Source of the DNA: Petaurus breviceps papuanus
Taxonomy: Eukaryota > Chordata > Mammalia > Diprotodontia > Petauridae
Assembly: GCA_028583685.1 (NCBI GenBank)
Contig: JAMXIF010001253.1
Location: 34,268,820 to 34,332,819 of the forward strand
Reading direction: 5' to 3'
DNA: 64,000 nt
Shown here: in pieces, positions 10,625 through 21,989 of the stretch
Layout: every line of letters starts with the position of its first letter
How positions within the stretch are numbered: position 1 is the first letter of the stretch
Position numbers and translations under genes: made by a program
Notes under the pieces: model-generated
What the model saw: only the letters and a program-made list of their open reading frames with translations
The model's database searches: none
Told to the model about the DNA's origin: nothing

Positions 10625-12080
10625 AAATAGTCAATCAATGAATATTTATTATGTGTCTTCTATGAGCCTGGTACCATACTCAATTCTAGGAATATAAAGA
10701 AAGGTAAAAGATCATCCTCGTTCTCAAGGAGCTCAGAGTCTAATGGGAGACACATCCTACAAACAACTATATACAACAAGCTATACATAGAATAAATTGC
10801 AGGTAATCAACAGTAGAAAGGCACTAGAATTAAGAAGACTTCCTTTTGAGTACTCAATTTTAGCTGGAAGCCAAAATTTAAAAGATAGAGATGGAGAAAA
10901 AAATTCCACTTGTTCAGTCACTTCAGTCCTGTCTGACTCTTTGTGACCCCATTTGGGGTTTTCTTGACAAAGATACTAGAGTGGTTTGCCATTTCCTTTT
11001 TCAGCTCACTATGTAGATGAGGAACTAAGACAAACAGGATTAAGAGTCTGAAGCTGGATTTGAACTCAGGAGGCTGAGTCTTCCTGATTGCAAACCCAGT
11101 GCTCTAACCACTGTTCAACCTAGCTGCCTCTGCATACAGGATAGAAGTATAAAGCGTCTTGTTCTAGCAACAACAAGGACGTTTGTGTTACTGGATCACA
11201 GAATACATAGGGGTGAGAAAAGGGGTATGAAGTGTGAAAAGACCAGAAAGGTATGGACAGTTATGAAGGATTTTGAAAGTTGAGCAGGATTTTGAAGTTT
11301 GATCTTGAAGATGACAGGAACTACTCAAGTTTCTTGAATTGGGGGATCACTTTAATAGCTGAATGAAAGATGGAATAAAGTACAGAAATTTATAGTAGGA
11401 ATACAAACTAGTAGGTTATTGTAATAGCCTAGGCATGAGGTGATGAATGGCTTGCACCAAGATGGTGGCAAAAGAAAAGAAGACTTAGGTAAGAAATTTC
11501 GTGAAAGTGAAATCAATAGGTCTTGGCAACAGATTGGATAGGGAAGGTGAGAAAAAGTGAAGAACTGAGGGTGACACCAGGTTGTGAGCCTGAATGACTT
11601 GGAAGACAGTAGTACCCACAACAGTAAGAGGGTGCTAAGAAGGGGGATGGTTTAGGGGCAAAGGATAATTGAGTTCAGTTTTGGACAGGTTGAGTTTAAG
11701 ACATCTGTGGCACATCCTGTTTGAGATGTCAAATAGGTATTTGGATATGGATAAATTTATTTGAGAATCATTAACATTGAAATAAGTGAATGCATAAGAA
11801 TCAATGAAATCATGAATAGAAATAATAAAGAGGTAGAAGATAAGGGTTTTGGTGACAGAGCACCATGGGACCATGGAACCCCCAGTCTTAGTGGGCACAT
11901 CTGAATGATAATTAGGCAAATGAGACTGAACAAAAGTCATCCATTAGCTAAGAGGAGAACCAGGGTAGAATAGTGGCATAAAAGCCCAAAGAGAAGAGTA
12001 TTAAGAAGGAGAAGGAAATGGGCAATGTCCAAAGCAGCAGAGAGATAAACAAGGATGAGGATGAGGAAAGACCTTTAGAT
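10625..12080 (-). mobile_element. L2 LINE, about 1.2 kb, with nested MAR1
   Basis: Read right to left this follows L2 from within the reverse-transcriptase region to the 3' end. Plus-strand markers are 'TTCTCAAGGAGCTCAGAGTC', 'GTAATAGCCTAGGCATGAGG', 'CTTGGCAACAGATTGGATAG' and 'GTTTTGGACAGGTTGAGTTT'. The open frames of about 90-100 codons on the minus strand (11352-11940) are remnants of its coding region with stops. A MAR1 at 10898-11138 splits it. Confidence 0.9.
10898..11138 (-). mobile_element. MAR1-type CORE-SINE nested in L2
   Basis: GACTCTTTGTGACCCCATTT, TGGTTTGCCATTTCCTTTTT and TTGAACTCAGGAGGCTGAGT mark a full-length reversed MAR1. L2 sequence resumes at its right side (CAGGATAGAAGTATAAAGCG). 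Confidence 0.9.
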
Positions 12081-12489
12081 TTGTCCATTTGTCTATTCAT
12101 CTATTTGTTTTATTTATTAATTTATTTACTATAGTAAGTAAAAATTCTTATTTCCTCACACTTTCTGGTCCAGCATCTGCCTTTATCCATATGTCTGTAT
12201 CAACAAAAAGAGAGGCAAGACATATGAAAACACAAAGCAGAAACAAACATATGAATATTAAATTTTCCATAGAAAAGATAATTAGCATTGTTATGCGATT
12301 GACTTTAATATCTTTTGAATTGTAGAGTACTTTCTCATCTTCTAATTCAATTTTACCATGCAGCAAAAAGAATAGTGGATTTTGATTCTGGGAAGCAGGA
12401 TTTTAGACCTTTCTTCATGGCTTCATGTCCCAGGGTCAAATGTCACCAGTATCTGGAGTGAAATTCTTGCTTTATACAGAATAGATTCA
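12081..12489. other. No clear feature
   Basis: AT-rich DNA. A few MIR-like words near 12370-12410 are too short to call. Confidence 0.45.
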
Positions 12490-12612
12490 AACCCATTAAG
12501 CTGTAAATTCCTTAAGTGCAGTGACTTCCTTTTACCACTTTTTGTATTCCCAGTACTTAGCACAGTGCCCAGCACTAGTAGATACTTAATAAATGTTTAT
12601 TGTTCAATTGAA
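12490..12612 (+). mobile_element. L2 LINE 3' end
   Basis: 'CTGTAAATTCCTTAAGTGCA' then 'gtattcccagtacttagcac' and 'CTTAATAAATGTTTATTG' are the L2 terminal sequence. Confidence 0.85.
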
Positions 12613-13249
12613 CCTTGGGCATGTTTCAGCCAAATCTCTCTTTATGCCTCAAGCTCCCACCCAATATTTCCCCAGGAAATTTGTGTTTTGGTTTAAACAA
12701 AAAAGTGTTAAGGGGAAGGGGAAGAAGGCTTCTCTGCTTTCATATAAACACACAGGTTAATGCAAGGTTTTTAAGTACCATGTAGGGTTTATTTAACCCA
12801 ACATTAAAGGGATGACTCTTAAGCCCCAAAATCCTAAGACAATTTTCTTTCTTTCTCCTGTCAACCAGACCTCTCCCATGAAGCTATATAGTCTTTCAAA
12901 TTTGGAGTACCATACTGGTGTCAAGGATTCCTGCAAGGGGAACGTAGTGTTGTTAGAGAGTTTCTCCTCAGCTCTATGATCCACATAACTCACACGATTA
13001 GTGAAGGACAAGATGTATGGTGTTCTCGCTGTGGTTCTCTTTCTTGCTGCTCCTTAACTATATGCCATTCCCATTCCAGGAAACAGGTGTTAGAATCTCT
13101 AATGCTATTTCTTGAGAAGTTCGAAGATAGCTTTGCTTCTCTAGGATTTCTTCCATAGGAATTCTTCTATTTCTCTCCTGCTCCTGCCAGCTCCCTTCTT
13201 AGCCTAAGAACTTCTTGATTCCCTACCACTGCCTCTCTCTGCTGCCATG
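12613..13249. other. No recognised feature
   Basis: Unassigned DNA. A minus-strand AATAAA lies near 12787 but nothing else supports an LTR or a gene end. Confidence 0.45.
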
Positions 13250-13750
13250 TTCCTGGAGCTCTATTTCCTTATGCATATAAGGGAGATGATATTTTCAGTC
13301 AGCCACAGAGTGCATTGTTGACTTTACTCCACAAGACCTTCTCCACCATACCATAGAAACCTTTTCACCCTGGCAACACACTCCATCTCTGGACCACTTC
13401 CCATAGTGGAAGTATTCTCCAACCCTGGGGCTTCATCTTTTAATTGACTGTTTTCTCTCAAAACTTCCAATTTAAAGAGGAGGGCTAGGCCAAAGATGTT
13501 TACATTTCTATTCAGACTTCACTGTTGACTGATCTCCACTGAACTTTCTCTACCATGGCCCCAAGTTGGGTACTTTCTCTTCCTTCCCTCTTTTCAGCTG
13601 CCTTTTATGTGTTGTCTTCCTTCCACTGGAATTTGAACTTGATTTCAGGGATTGTTTTTCATTCTGCTTGAATTTGTATTCCCTGCACTTAGCACAATGG
13701 CTGGTACATAGAAAGATCTTAATAAATGCTTTTTGACCTGTTGCTTGATT
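13250..13750 (+). mobile_element. L2-type LINE 3' region
   Basis: The last 170 bases are a clear L2 end: TTTTCAGCTGCCTTTTATGT, 'tgcacttagcacaatggctg', AATAAATGCTTTTTGACCTG. The preceding 320 bases ('ctctggaccacttcccatag', 'tctaccatggccccaagttg') look like the 3' untranslated part of the same subfamily; that extension is less certain. Confidence 0.65.
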
Positions 13751-14525
13751 ATTTACCTCCTCTGGTTAAGAGGTAAATTTTGTAAACACTAAGGTGTTAT
13801 ACAAATATGAGCTATTATTAATTTGACCCAACCAACATTTTTTAACTCATCTATAGGTATAAAAACTTTACTTTACCATGAGTAGAAGAGCGATTTAGTA
13901 TGCATATGTTATGTTAATTATATTCCTGGTATATCAAAGGGGGACTTGAACCCTAGGACTGAATACAATCTTTGAGCATCTCTCACAAAATTCCTTGTCT
14001 ATCCATCCCCATCAAGGATTTCTCCTAGGAAAATCAGATTTTGATCTGATTAGCTCTTCCTGAAAGGGCTCTCTGCTCCTTTGTAAGTTCATAGACTAAT
14101 TAATGCAACATTGCGCATAGGGTGTGCTTTTTTTATCTGAGCTCCTCAACAGTCACAAAAATTCTTTTTTCTTCTCTGAAGATATCAAACAACCTTCTGT
14201 TCTATTGGCTCTGATTTCTCTCAGTACCTATGCAGTCCACATGACTCATAGGAACAAAGCAGGAATATAGCCTTAGTGAAAATGGGTCACAACTGTGTCA
14301 TTCCTTTAGGGCTTTGCTGACAAAGTAGACCGAAGGTTGTTATACAGACTTGAGTGAGACTGTGAATCTTCAACTTCACCTTCTCTCTTTGAGTCTCAGT
14401 CTCATCTGGCACCATCCCATACATGTACCATTCCCTAGTAATGTTGTATGGATATATAATCCTTTCTCTAGGTCTGCATGCAACTCAACTTTTTTCTATT
14501 TTCTTTATGTGTTAATGTGTGTATT

Positions 14526-14527
<2 letters not shown>
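13751..14527. other. No recognised feature
   Basis: Unassigned high-complexity DNA. Confidence 0.5.
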
Positions 14528-14588
<61 letters not shown>

Positions 14589-14674
14589 GAGACAGAGAGA
14601 GACAGACAGAGAGACAGAGAGACAGAGAGGGAGAGGCAGAAACAGAGACAGAGAGGCAGAGACAGAAAGAGAAA
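14528..14674 (+). repeat. Compound (TG)n(AG)n microsatellite
   Basis: A TG run passes directly into AG/ACAG units. It produces overlapping long frames in several phases (up to 123 codons), none of them a gene. Confidence 0.95.
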
Positions 14675-14685
14675 GAAAAGAGTGC

Positions 14686-14845
14686 CTTTTTTTTTGCTTT
14701 TTGGAGGGCAATTGGGGTTAAGTGACTTGCCCAAGGTCACACGGCTGTTTTTTGTGTGTGTGTGTTAAGTGTCTGAGGCTGGATCCGAGCCCAGGTCCTC
14801 CTGACTCCAGGGCAGGTGCTCTATTCACTGTGCCACCTAGGTGCC
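14686..14845 (-). mobile_element. SINE-B with short TG expansion
   Basis: T tail, 'AATTGGGGTTAAGTGACTTG', a TG run at about 14753-14765, then 'CCCAGGTCCTCCTGACTCCA' and the CCACCTAGGTGCC head. The TSD GAGTGC lies at 14680-14685 and near 14848-14853. Confidence 0.85.
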
Positions 14846-14959
14846 CTGAGTGCTGTTCTTTTCAAGGCAAAGTTAAGGAGCTGCTAAGATACATGAAACC
14901 TAACAAGTTGGCATTCCTATTATTTGTTGCTCCATTCCTTGCCAGACAAAGGACGAGGG

Positions 14960-15715
14960 TGAGGTTTCTGCAGCACTAATGCAATTTTTACAGTGTCCAT
15001 GAACACAATCAAGACTATGACTATAAATATCACATGATGCTTGATCACAAAATATACCAGATTCTCCAGATAAAGGACAGAACTGAAGCATTTATTTAGA
15101 CACCAGAAAACCGAATCCCAAAACCATTAAGTCGATTCCATCATAGTACCAAAGATATTAAGAAGCCATAATAACAGCGCCATCCTTCAACATTCCCACA
15201 AACCAATACAAGATCAATGTTTACTCACAAACCTCTCTCTGTCCTTGCCTGAGCACCTCTCTCTCCCACTGTCTTACTAGCTCTGGCTACCAGCTTACTG
15301 TGGCTCTGCTTCCCTTCAGCAAACTCCTCCAACCACAGGCTCCATGTGACTACATTCAGCGTATTAGGGGGTATAGTTTACTTTCAAAGCAGGGGAGGTC
15401 TTTAGGCTCCCCTAGGTCAATTAAGGGTCAGGGAAGATCCTCAAAATCCCATTCCCATTACAATTTCCTAACCTTTATTTATGTCTTGAACTACTTTGGT
15501 ATTCCAGTGAGGTCTATGGGCCCCTCTCAAAATCATGGTGTTAAAATATATAAAATTTACAGGATCACAAAAAAATAACATTTTAAAATATAGCTATCAA
15601 GACAAACCTAATACATATGTGCATTTACATGTGTGTATCTATATATCTAAATGCATTAAAATTTTCTATATGTTGTCCATAACAAGTTCATGGACCACAG
15701 ATTAAGAATTCCCAG
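14960..15715 (-). mobile_element. hAT-type MITE split by a solo LTR
   Basis: The right part (15468-15715) runs TAACCTTTATTTATGTC, 'ccagtgaggtctatgggccc', 'AAATTTACAGGATCACAAA' and ends 'TTCATGGACCACAGATTAAG' plus AATTCCCAG. It is a reversed copy of the hAT family seen at 3328-3543. The short terminus GAGGTTTC at 14961-14968 would be its other end, cut off by the LTR. The long part is secure; the terminus is an inference. Confidence 0.55.
14969..15462 (-). mobile_element. Solo LTR of an endogenous retrovirus
   Basis: In minus orientation the unit starts TGTAATGGGAATGGGATTTT and ends in CA, about 494 bp. Flanks GTTTC (14964-14968) and ATTTC (15463-15467) agree at 4 of 5 bases as a TSD. A polyadenylation signal lies at 15091-15096 on the minus strand. 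The start resembles the LTR at 7745. No internal region is present. The left boundary is inferred from the TG/CA ends and the TSD. It is a fossil of middle age. Confidence 0.55.
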
Positions 15716-15844
15716 CCTAAAAAGCATAGACAAGTAGAATTCACTCTTTTCCCAGTTAAATTCCTTTTCCTAGACCAAATAGTTGAGAGGGAACCTCACT
15801 CAACATCTCTTCATGCATGCTTAGTAACACACATAAGAACCAAG

Positions 15845-15985
15845 TAACAGATGAAGAAATTGAGAATACAGAGACTAAGGAACTTCCTCAGGATTATACT
15901 AAGAAAAGAATGTGGCCAAAGTAAAGCAAAATTACAGTTCTTCAGACTCCTGGTCCATTTAAATGCCTTTTGACCCAAAAGGAAG
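15845..15985 (-). mobile_element. MIR SINE fragment
   Basis: 'ACAGATGAAGAAATTGAGAA' and a later 'CTTCAGACTCCTGGTCCATT' are the reversed MIR core and 3' block. Confidence 0.55.
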
Positions 15986-16419
15986 TGCTGTGGGAGTTTA
16001 AAAATTAAATGATGGCCTATCCCTTGCTTTTTAGTGGCTTAATACTAAAACAGAGAAGGAAGACTTAAAAAAAAGAAATGCACAACAGCATTTTCAAAAT
16101 ACTTCTACCCAACAGAACAATTTAAAACAATTATTGCTATATTTATTGTTCTTCTTTGATATTTATTGATTTAAATTAATATTTATAAGCACAAAATATC
16201 TAATTTATCTAGAACAGTCACAGAATGAAGAACTCTACTCAGGATAATTGGTTTTCTTATGAAGCACCAACATTTAAAAAAATAATAACCATGTTGAATG
16301 AAAATCTCTTTGAATGTCATCCTAAATGCAGGTTTTTAAATATAACTCAAACTTCTCTTTATGAGTGATGAATCATAACTCTAAAAATGGTACAACGTTG
16401 CCTAAGGGGTTATTAAAGT
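15986..16419. other. No recognised feature
   Basis: AT-rich unassigned DNA. Confidence 0.5.
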
Positions 16420-16622
16420 TATAGCACCATAGATTTCAGATTGAGAGACCTTTGAGATCATAAAGTCCAATCCCTTCATTTTCTAGATGAGGAAATTGGA
16501 CCTTAGAGGTCTAAAGTGACTTGTCATGGTCACACAGCTAATTAGGGTCTAAAATCGGATTTGGACCAAAGTATACCTGACTCCAGTTCTGGAATTCTAT
16601 CAATGATACCATGTTGCCTTAA
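16420..16622 (-). mobile_element. MIR/THER1-type SINE
   Basis: 'CATAGATTTCAGATTGAGAG', 'TTTTCTAGATGAGGAAATTG', 'AAGTGACTTGTCATGGTCAC' and a CTGACTCCAGTTC block follow a reversed MIR/THER1 over its whole length. Confidence 0.8.
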
Positions 16623-17324
16623 AGGTATGTGAGATGCTTTGCCCATCCCCCGCATAGTTCCACAGCTATTTTGGGGCTTGCTGTTGCTCCTATGTTTTCC
16701 TCCCTTCTCTGTCCTTATAGTCACACATCCAGTTGTCATTTCTAGGGGCTACCTTTGTCAGCTTGTCCATCTCCAAAATATTAATTCACTTATTTTTGTG
16801 CTTGAAATTATTTTTATTTAAAGTGATTTGTATAGAGAGGAGAAAAAAAATGTATTTATTATCTAATGTTTCCTTTGAATCCCTTTTTGTTACACATTTG
16901 CTGCAAACATATTTTTTGTTTCGCAAATGAAGCACACATCCATTGTTTTGTTTCTGCACTTTGTTGTGTCACAAATGAAGTGCATTTTGGCAGAAGGAGC
17001 AGCCATGTCTTCAACCACGATTATCACAATTTATGAATTGCCACTTAGACAACCTCTAGTGAACTCCTCACTTTCTGGATGTATTCTTGATGACTAATAT
17101 TTGAATTACAGACTTGTAAATTTATTATCCACCTGTTGATTAGGGCCATATCTTTTTTTTTGTTGCAAAATCAAAAACCAAGATAAAGAAGTTTGCTAGA
17201 ATTGTATTTGAAATGGGTAAGTTTGGAACTCAGTGTTTGATTAAAGGCCCGAAAAGTTCTGCCTATGAGTTACCAGATTCAGGACTTTGCTCAAGAAGGA
17301 ATGACTTTGCTTTCTGTAGAATGT
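16623..17324. other. No recognised feature
   Basis: About 700 bases without a recognised repeat. The sequence is of high complexity and could be ordinary or constrained; nothing visible decides it. Confidence 0.5.
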
Positions 17325-17510
17325 CCTTCCATCCATTCAGTTCCATCAGTCCATCATTCAACACCCAGTTCAGCCTTTGTCTTCTATGTGGAACCTTCCT
17401 TTATCTCTGCTCTCTACAAAGAATTAATCTGCTTCTACTCTGTGTTCTTCTAAAACGTTGTCCTGCTTGAAGTATCTGAACCTCTTGCCCCATATTATCC
17501 TTTATGATAC
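17325..17510 (+). mobile_element. Possible L2 LINE fragment
   Basis: 'CCATCATTCAACACCCAGTT' then 'gaaccttcctttatctctgc' has the shape of the L2 3' region, but much decayed. A short TA/CATA repeat follows at 17505-17545. Confidence 0.35.
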
Positions 17511-17630
17511 ATACATATATATATGTATATATATATATACATATCTGATTACTCTACAAATGCTTTGGCAGCAGGGAGAGTGTGTTATAAACTCTAAAAT
17601 ACTATATAAATGTCAACTATCATTACTTTT

Positions 17631-17783
17631 TTTTTTAAGCAATCGGGGTTAAGTAACTTGCTCAAGGTTACACTGCCAGTTATTTCTGGGTGTGGTGCTA
17701 AGTATCTCAGCCCGGATTTGATCCACAGGTCATCCCAACCCTGGAGCTGGTGCTCTTACTTGCTGAGCCACCTGGCTGCCCCA
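17631..17783 (-). mobile_element. SINE-A
   Basis: AATCGGGGTTAAGTAACTTG, 'CCAGTTATTTCTGGGTGTGG', 'AGCCCGGATTTGATCC' and a CCACCTGGCTGCCCC head, reversed. The TSD ATCATTACTTTT flanks it at 17619-17630 and 17784-17795. Confidence 0.9.
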
Positions 17784-17797
17784 ATCATTACTTTTTT

Positions 17798-17870
17798 ATT
17801 ATGCATTTTGCATTCCTCCCAGACTTGCACAAAGTAGATGATCAATAACTGTTTGCAGAATTGAATTCTA
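17798..17870 (+). mobile_element. L2 LINE 3' end
   Basis: 'CTTGCACAAAGTAGATGATC' followed by AATAACTGTTTGCAGAATTG is a decayed L2 end. The SINE-A at 17631 lies just before it. Confidence 0.5.
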
Positions 17871-17984
17871 TGTCTACAAAGGAAAATGGCTAGGATAGTG
17901 AAGGTCTTTGAGTTCGTGTCATATAGATAATAATAATAATAACAATTCACCTTGTAAAAATATTCAGATAATAGAGCTGTAAAG

Positions 17985-18080
17985 TTTTCTAGTATCTGAC
18001 CTCTCTGAAATTTCGTTTCCATATCTACAGAATGGGTATATTAATAACATCTATCTTCCAATGTTATTGTTAAGAATAAA
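17985..18080 (+). mobile_element. MIR SINE fragment
   Basis: 'CTCTGAAATTTCGTTTCCAT' and 'ACAGAATGGGTATATTAATA' match the MIR core and 3' side. Confidence 0.5.
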
Positions 18081-18139
18081 TGGGTGTGCATGCATCTATG
18101 TCTGTCGGTCTGTCTCTTTCTATAAACAAATTCCAATGT

Positions 18140-18245
18140 ACAAAATGAGCACAAATACATATGTATTTGTTTTATATATTATATATAATACAAACACACA
18201 CACACATATATATGTATGTATGTATATATATATATATATATAACA
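18140..18245 (+). repeat. TA/CA/TGTA low-complexity tract
   Basis: Mixed TATATA, CACACA and TATG units. Confidence 0.9.
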
Positions 18246-18329
18246 CAGAGAAATACATATACAAAAAGAGTTTTACAAGCCTTGTAGCACTATGTAAATT
18301 ATAATCATTACTATTCAGACCTTGTCAGC

Positions 18330-18570
18330 TATTGACCAAACAACAAGCATTTATTAAGAACCTAATACTGTATGCCAGTCACTGTGCTGGTAATCCTTAT
18401 ACTCAGAAAGATTATGTCTAATGAAGGAGGAAAAAGATATAATTATATTAAAATAAATATAAAAAGGATAAGTCCAAACAAACACAAGGTGCTTAAGTAT
18501 AAGGAAGTCTGCGGGAGGACACTGCCATTTGGGCTGATCAGCAAAGGTTTCGTGTAGAAGGTGTTTACTT
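18330..18570 (-). mobile_element. L2 LINE 3' part
   Basis: 'AAGCATTTATTAAGAACCTA' and 'GCCAGTCACTGTGCTGG' are the reversed L2 end. 'GATCAGCAAAGGTTTCGTGT' plus AGAAGGTG continues upstream into L2. Confidence 0.65.
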
Positions 18571-18574
18571 CATT

Positions 18575-18740
18575 TGATCTGTTCACCAAACCTGTGAGAC
18601 AGTTTCTGCTACTATCCCTGTTTTACACATGGCAAACCGAAAGAGAGGATTTCAGTGACATGTCTAAGATCCCACAATTAGTAAAGAGCAAACTTAAAGG
18701 CAAGATTTGAACTCAGGTCCTCCTCACACCAAATCTACAT
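18575..18740 (-). mobile_element. MIR SINE
   Basis: 'CCTGTTTTACACATGGCAAA', GAGGATTTCAGTGACATGTC and 'TTTGAACTCAGGTCCTCCTC' follow a reversed MIR. Confidence 0.65.
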
Positions 18741-18774
18741 TTTAAAAAATTAAATCACCCTGCTACTTTCATAT

Positions 18775-19178
18775 GAAGATTGGTTAAGGGAACTAGGAAT
18801 ATTTAGAAAGGGAAAGAGAAGGCAGGGCAGGGGGAGAGGGAGGTATGTTTAACTCTCTACAAGTATTTGAGGGTCTTTCACTTGCAAGAGAGTTTAGAGT
18901 TGGTCTGTATAGCTTCAGACGACAGAAGAGAAAAGTAATAGGTAGAGTTTATAGTTAGAAAGATTTTTGCTCCATGAAAAAGTAAGATTCCTAATAATTA
19001 AAAATTGTGAGAAGGGGAATGGTCATTGCAAGAAAGTGGGTAGTGGGCACTTCTCACTAGACATCTTTAAGCACAGGCCAGATGATTATGACTGGGATAT
19101 TCTAGGGGAGATTCTTTTCAGGCATGTTTTGGATGAAATAGTATATGAAGTTGCTACCTATTTTGAGATTCTGTGAAT
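18775..19178 (+). mobile_element. L3 (CR1-clade) LINE 3' part
   Basis: 'AACTAGGAATATTTAGAAAG', 'CTACAAGTATTTGAGGGTCT', 'ACATCTTTAAGCACAGGCCA' and the end TTTTGAGATTCTGTGAAT follow L3 in order. Same family and orientation as 9585-10095. The 69-codon frame at 18967-19176 is part of it. Confidence 0.7.
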
Positions 19179-19204
19179 TAAATAATTCTCTCTGTCATTC
19201 ACAT

Positions 19205-19500
19205 CCCATCTTTGGCCTTCATGCATTTGTATATATAAACTATCCTCCATGACTGAAATGCTCTCCTCCCTCATCTCTAGTCTGTCAGAAAACCCATCTA
19301 CCACTTGTTAGCCCTATGTTCCTCCTCAATTCTCCTTGTTCTTATTTGGGCACATGCATTTCTCTCCTCTCTTCCACTCTCCCCACATAGTAAAATATAA
19401 GTTCCTTGATGACAGTTGAAAGTTCTATTTGTGTTTTCAAATCCTCATTACCTGAGACAGTTTCTTGAATATAGTATGTGTTTTAATACATATTTTTCAG
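19205..19500 (+). mobile_element. L2 LINE 3' end
   Basis: 'CTGAAATGCTCTCCTCCCTC', 'GTAAAATATAAGTTCCTTGA' and a weak 'ttgaatatagtatgtgttttaata' end follow L2. Confidence 0.65.
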
Positions 19501-19700
19501 AGCGAACTGAGTTCATGGAGGAATTTGTATTTCAGCTGAGTCTCAAATGATGGCTAGAATTTTAATAGTTGGAAGGGGAGAGGGATGCCAGAAGTAGAAA
19601 GTGGTGCAAAGACCTTTTCATAATAAGGTAATTGTGGGAAATGTATGGAAGATGATAAACACTGAAGTTTGGATGGAGTTTTGAGTCTGAGGAGGGGGAG
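19501..19700 (-). mobile_element. L2 LINE fragment
   Basis: 'AGCTGAGTCTCAAATGATGG' and 'GGAAGGGGAGAGGGATGCC' followed by 'gtgcaaagacc' match reversed L2. It abuts an L2 end in the other orientation. Confidence 0.5.
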
Positions 19701-19874
19701 CAATGGTTGTTCATCTTTTCACTAATTATCCTGCATATGGTTACATGAATTACAGACAACTTGGTAACAATGGAAGGACCTTTTCACCGCCATTTTGAGT
19801 ACAAAGTCAAAGTCAAGGAAAGGGGAGGACCTGTCCTCTGGATAGCATTTGGGTTGTCATAAGGTTTCTGTGCT

Positions 19875-20099
19875 CAGGCAGCCAGGTAGTTCAGTGGATG
19901 AGATTCATCTTCCTCAGTTCAAATATAGCCTCAGACACTGATAAACTGTGTGAGACTGAGCAAATCACTTAACTCTGTTTGCCTCAGTTCCTCATCTGGA
20001 AAATGAGAAGCAATGACAAAAAACCCATTTCTTTGTATTTGCCAAGAAAACTCCAAGTCATGAAGAGTTGGACATGATTAGAAAGACTGAACAAAAAGT
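19875..20099 (+). mobile_element. MAR1-type CORE-SINE
   Basis: CAGGCAGCCAGGTAGTTCAG, 'TTTGCCTCAGTTCCTCATCT', 'TTTGCCAAGAAAACTCCAAG' and 'gaagagttggacatgat' give a full-length copy. Similar flanks TTTCTGTGCT and TTTCTAGTGCT suggest a TSD. Confidence 0.85.
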
Positions 20100-20159
20100 T
20101 TTTCTAGTGCTTATAAGATAGAGGAAGAAGTTTATAGAGGGAAATTGTAGGGTGTTTTA

Positions 20160-20395
20160 CCAAGAAAGGCAACATGGTTTAGTGGATTCAGCTCTGGGCT
20201 TTAAGTAGGGAAATTAGGGATTAATTCTTGGCTCTGACATATCCTGGTTGATTGATTCTGGAAAAGTCACTGACCCTTCTTCCTAAGCATAGATATTATC
20301 ATCTCATACATAAAATGAAGGTGATACTAGTAGCTATTTCAAAGATTTGTTGTGAAGAAAAGACTCTGTAAACACTAGAATGCTCTAGGATGCTC
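20160..20395 (+). mobile_element. MIR SINE
   Basis: 'GCAACATGGTTTAGTGGATT', 'TGGAAAAGTCACTGACCCTT' and 'AAAATGAAGGTGATACTAGT' follow MIR from head to tail. Confidence 0.65.
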
Positions 20396-20515
20396 TATTA
20401 TGATGTACGCTTCTTAAGAGTAGTAGCTATTTTTAAAAAATTGTTCTCATATACCCAGAACCTAGTACAGAGCCTTGAGCACAGTAGAAGTGTAATATAT
20501 GCTTGTTCACTGAAA
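20396..20515 (+). mobile_element. L2 LINE 3' end
   Basis: 'TACCCAGAACCTAGTACAGA' then 'gtagaagtgtaatatatgct' is the L2 terminus. Confidence 0.65.
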
Positions 20516-21544
20516 TTAAGTTACAGTAAGATTCTTTAACAATGCATTTTAGAAATGAATGCTTCTCAGCATAAGGAGAATAGAGAGGAAGCCATGTCAA
20601 CTTGAACAAGGGAACTTACTTTGACCTTTTAGACTTTATTCCCAAAAGCACAACAAATATCTTACCACATTTGGGGAATGGTGTTATCTGAGCTGGGGGA
20701 TAGGTTTTCTGGGTTAGCTGGTTGGGCAGAACCTCTGAAATGTGAGGTCTCCTTAAATCTATGGAGGTCTTTCTACAATACAGGTTGGGAGATAGAGTTT
20801 TCTCCAGAGTAGAAATCTGATGAACTGACACCAAATGATCCCAACCACAAGTCTTGGTTCATACCAAAATTTCCCAGAGGATAAAGGGTAGAAAATGAAC
20901 AGAAATCTAAAAATAGAAATAGTCACCAAAACATTAATTATTTAACCACAATATCCACTGAAAAGAACTAAGATTATCATCTTAACATGTGGAGTCATTA
21001 ATGGAAACGCAAGCACTTCAGAGAACTAATGGCTTTTTGTGTGTCTCCCTAACATCTACTTCTCCCTCTTTATCTCTCCCAAGGTTTATAATCCTAAATT
21101 TGACTGGTTAAGAATTAATGGTGATTTAAAGTGTTAGAATTTCTGTAGAAGCATGCCAAGAATGGACTTGAAATAAAGTGGAAGAAATTAACTCTATTTC
21201 TTCCTATGGTTGGACTCAATTTGATGCCCCAGAGGACCTGGTTCACATATATATTGTACGTATATACTTGCATATTTAATATGCTAAACTATGTTTCTCT
21301 CTTTGTGTGTCTGTCTCTTTGTACCTATCTGTCTGCCTTTCTCTTTCAAGTTAGCTAGTTAGATAGATTATTTATTTATTTTTATGTGCATGGAACCCAT
21401 ACGTATATACATGTAAATATACAGATGGAAAAGGGAAATGGAAAGAGGGAAAAGGGGAGATTCTAGTTGCTGTGATTTTATTAGTGTTAGAAACTCTGGG
21501 TTTTAGAAAATTGTACCAATGATAATCAGTAACTGTTCTGCCAC
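20516..21544. other. No recognised feature
   Basis: About 1 kb without a recognised family. It includes short TA/TG-rich runs near 21250-21430. Confidence 0.5.
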
Positions 21545-21685
21545 TAATAGTCTTAGAGAATCATCCTGGGGCAGTGAAAGGGTAAATGAATTACCCAAGG
21601 TTACACAGTCATATATCTCATAAGCCATACCCAAATCTTTCTTACTATGAGACCTGCTCTTCCATCTATCATGTGGCTTCTTAAC
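21545..21685 (-). mobile_element. MIR SINE fragment
   Basis: 'AATGAATTACCCAAGGTTAC' plus ACAGTC and 'TATGAGACCTGCTCTTCCAT' match reversed MIR. Confidence 0.6.
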
Positions 21686-21689
21686 TGCA

Positions 21690-21960
21690 TTTAATCTCTC
21701 TATCTACAGTTATATCTATAGTCATCTAGGTATAGATATAGATATAGTTATGTCCATATCTATATATCTACTTCCTATGACAGTACCTATACCTGTGTAT
21801 CTCTGTCTCCATATCTTTATATAGTCAACCATGTTCCAATTTACTGTGATATACAGTAAATACGTGTCATTTTTATAGATATAGTGAATTATGTATCTAT
21901 TGTGATATGGGTATTATATACATATATATCTAATATATTCATATACCTGTTAATATACAT
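21690..21960 (+). repeat. TATAGA/TATC low-complexity tract
   Basis: Imperfect TATCTA, TAGATA and TATATA units over about 270 bases. Confidence 0.8.
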
Positions 21961-21989
21961 ATAAACATTCATTCAAAAAGCATTTATTT

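Noticed and set aside
14350-14768. Frames of 68-123 codons rich in Arg-Glu or Ser-Leu
   Set aside because: They come from the (TG)n(AG)n tract and the adjoining SINE-B.
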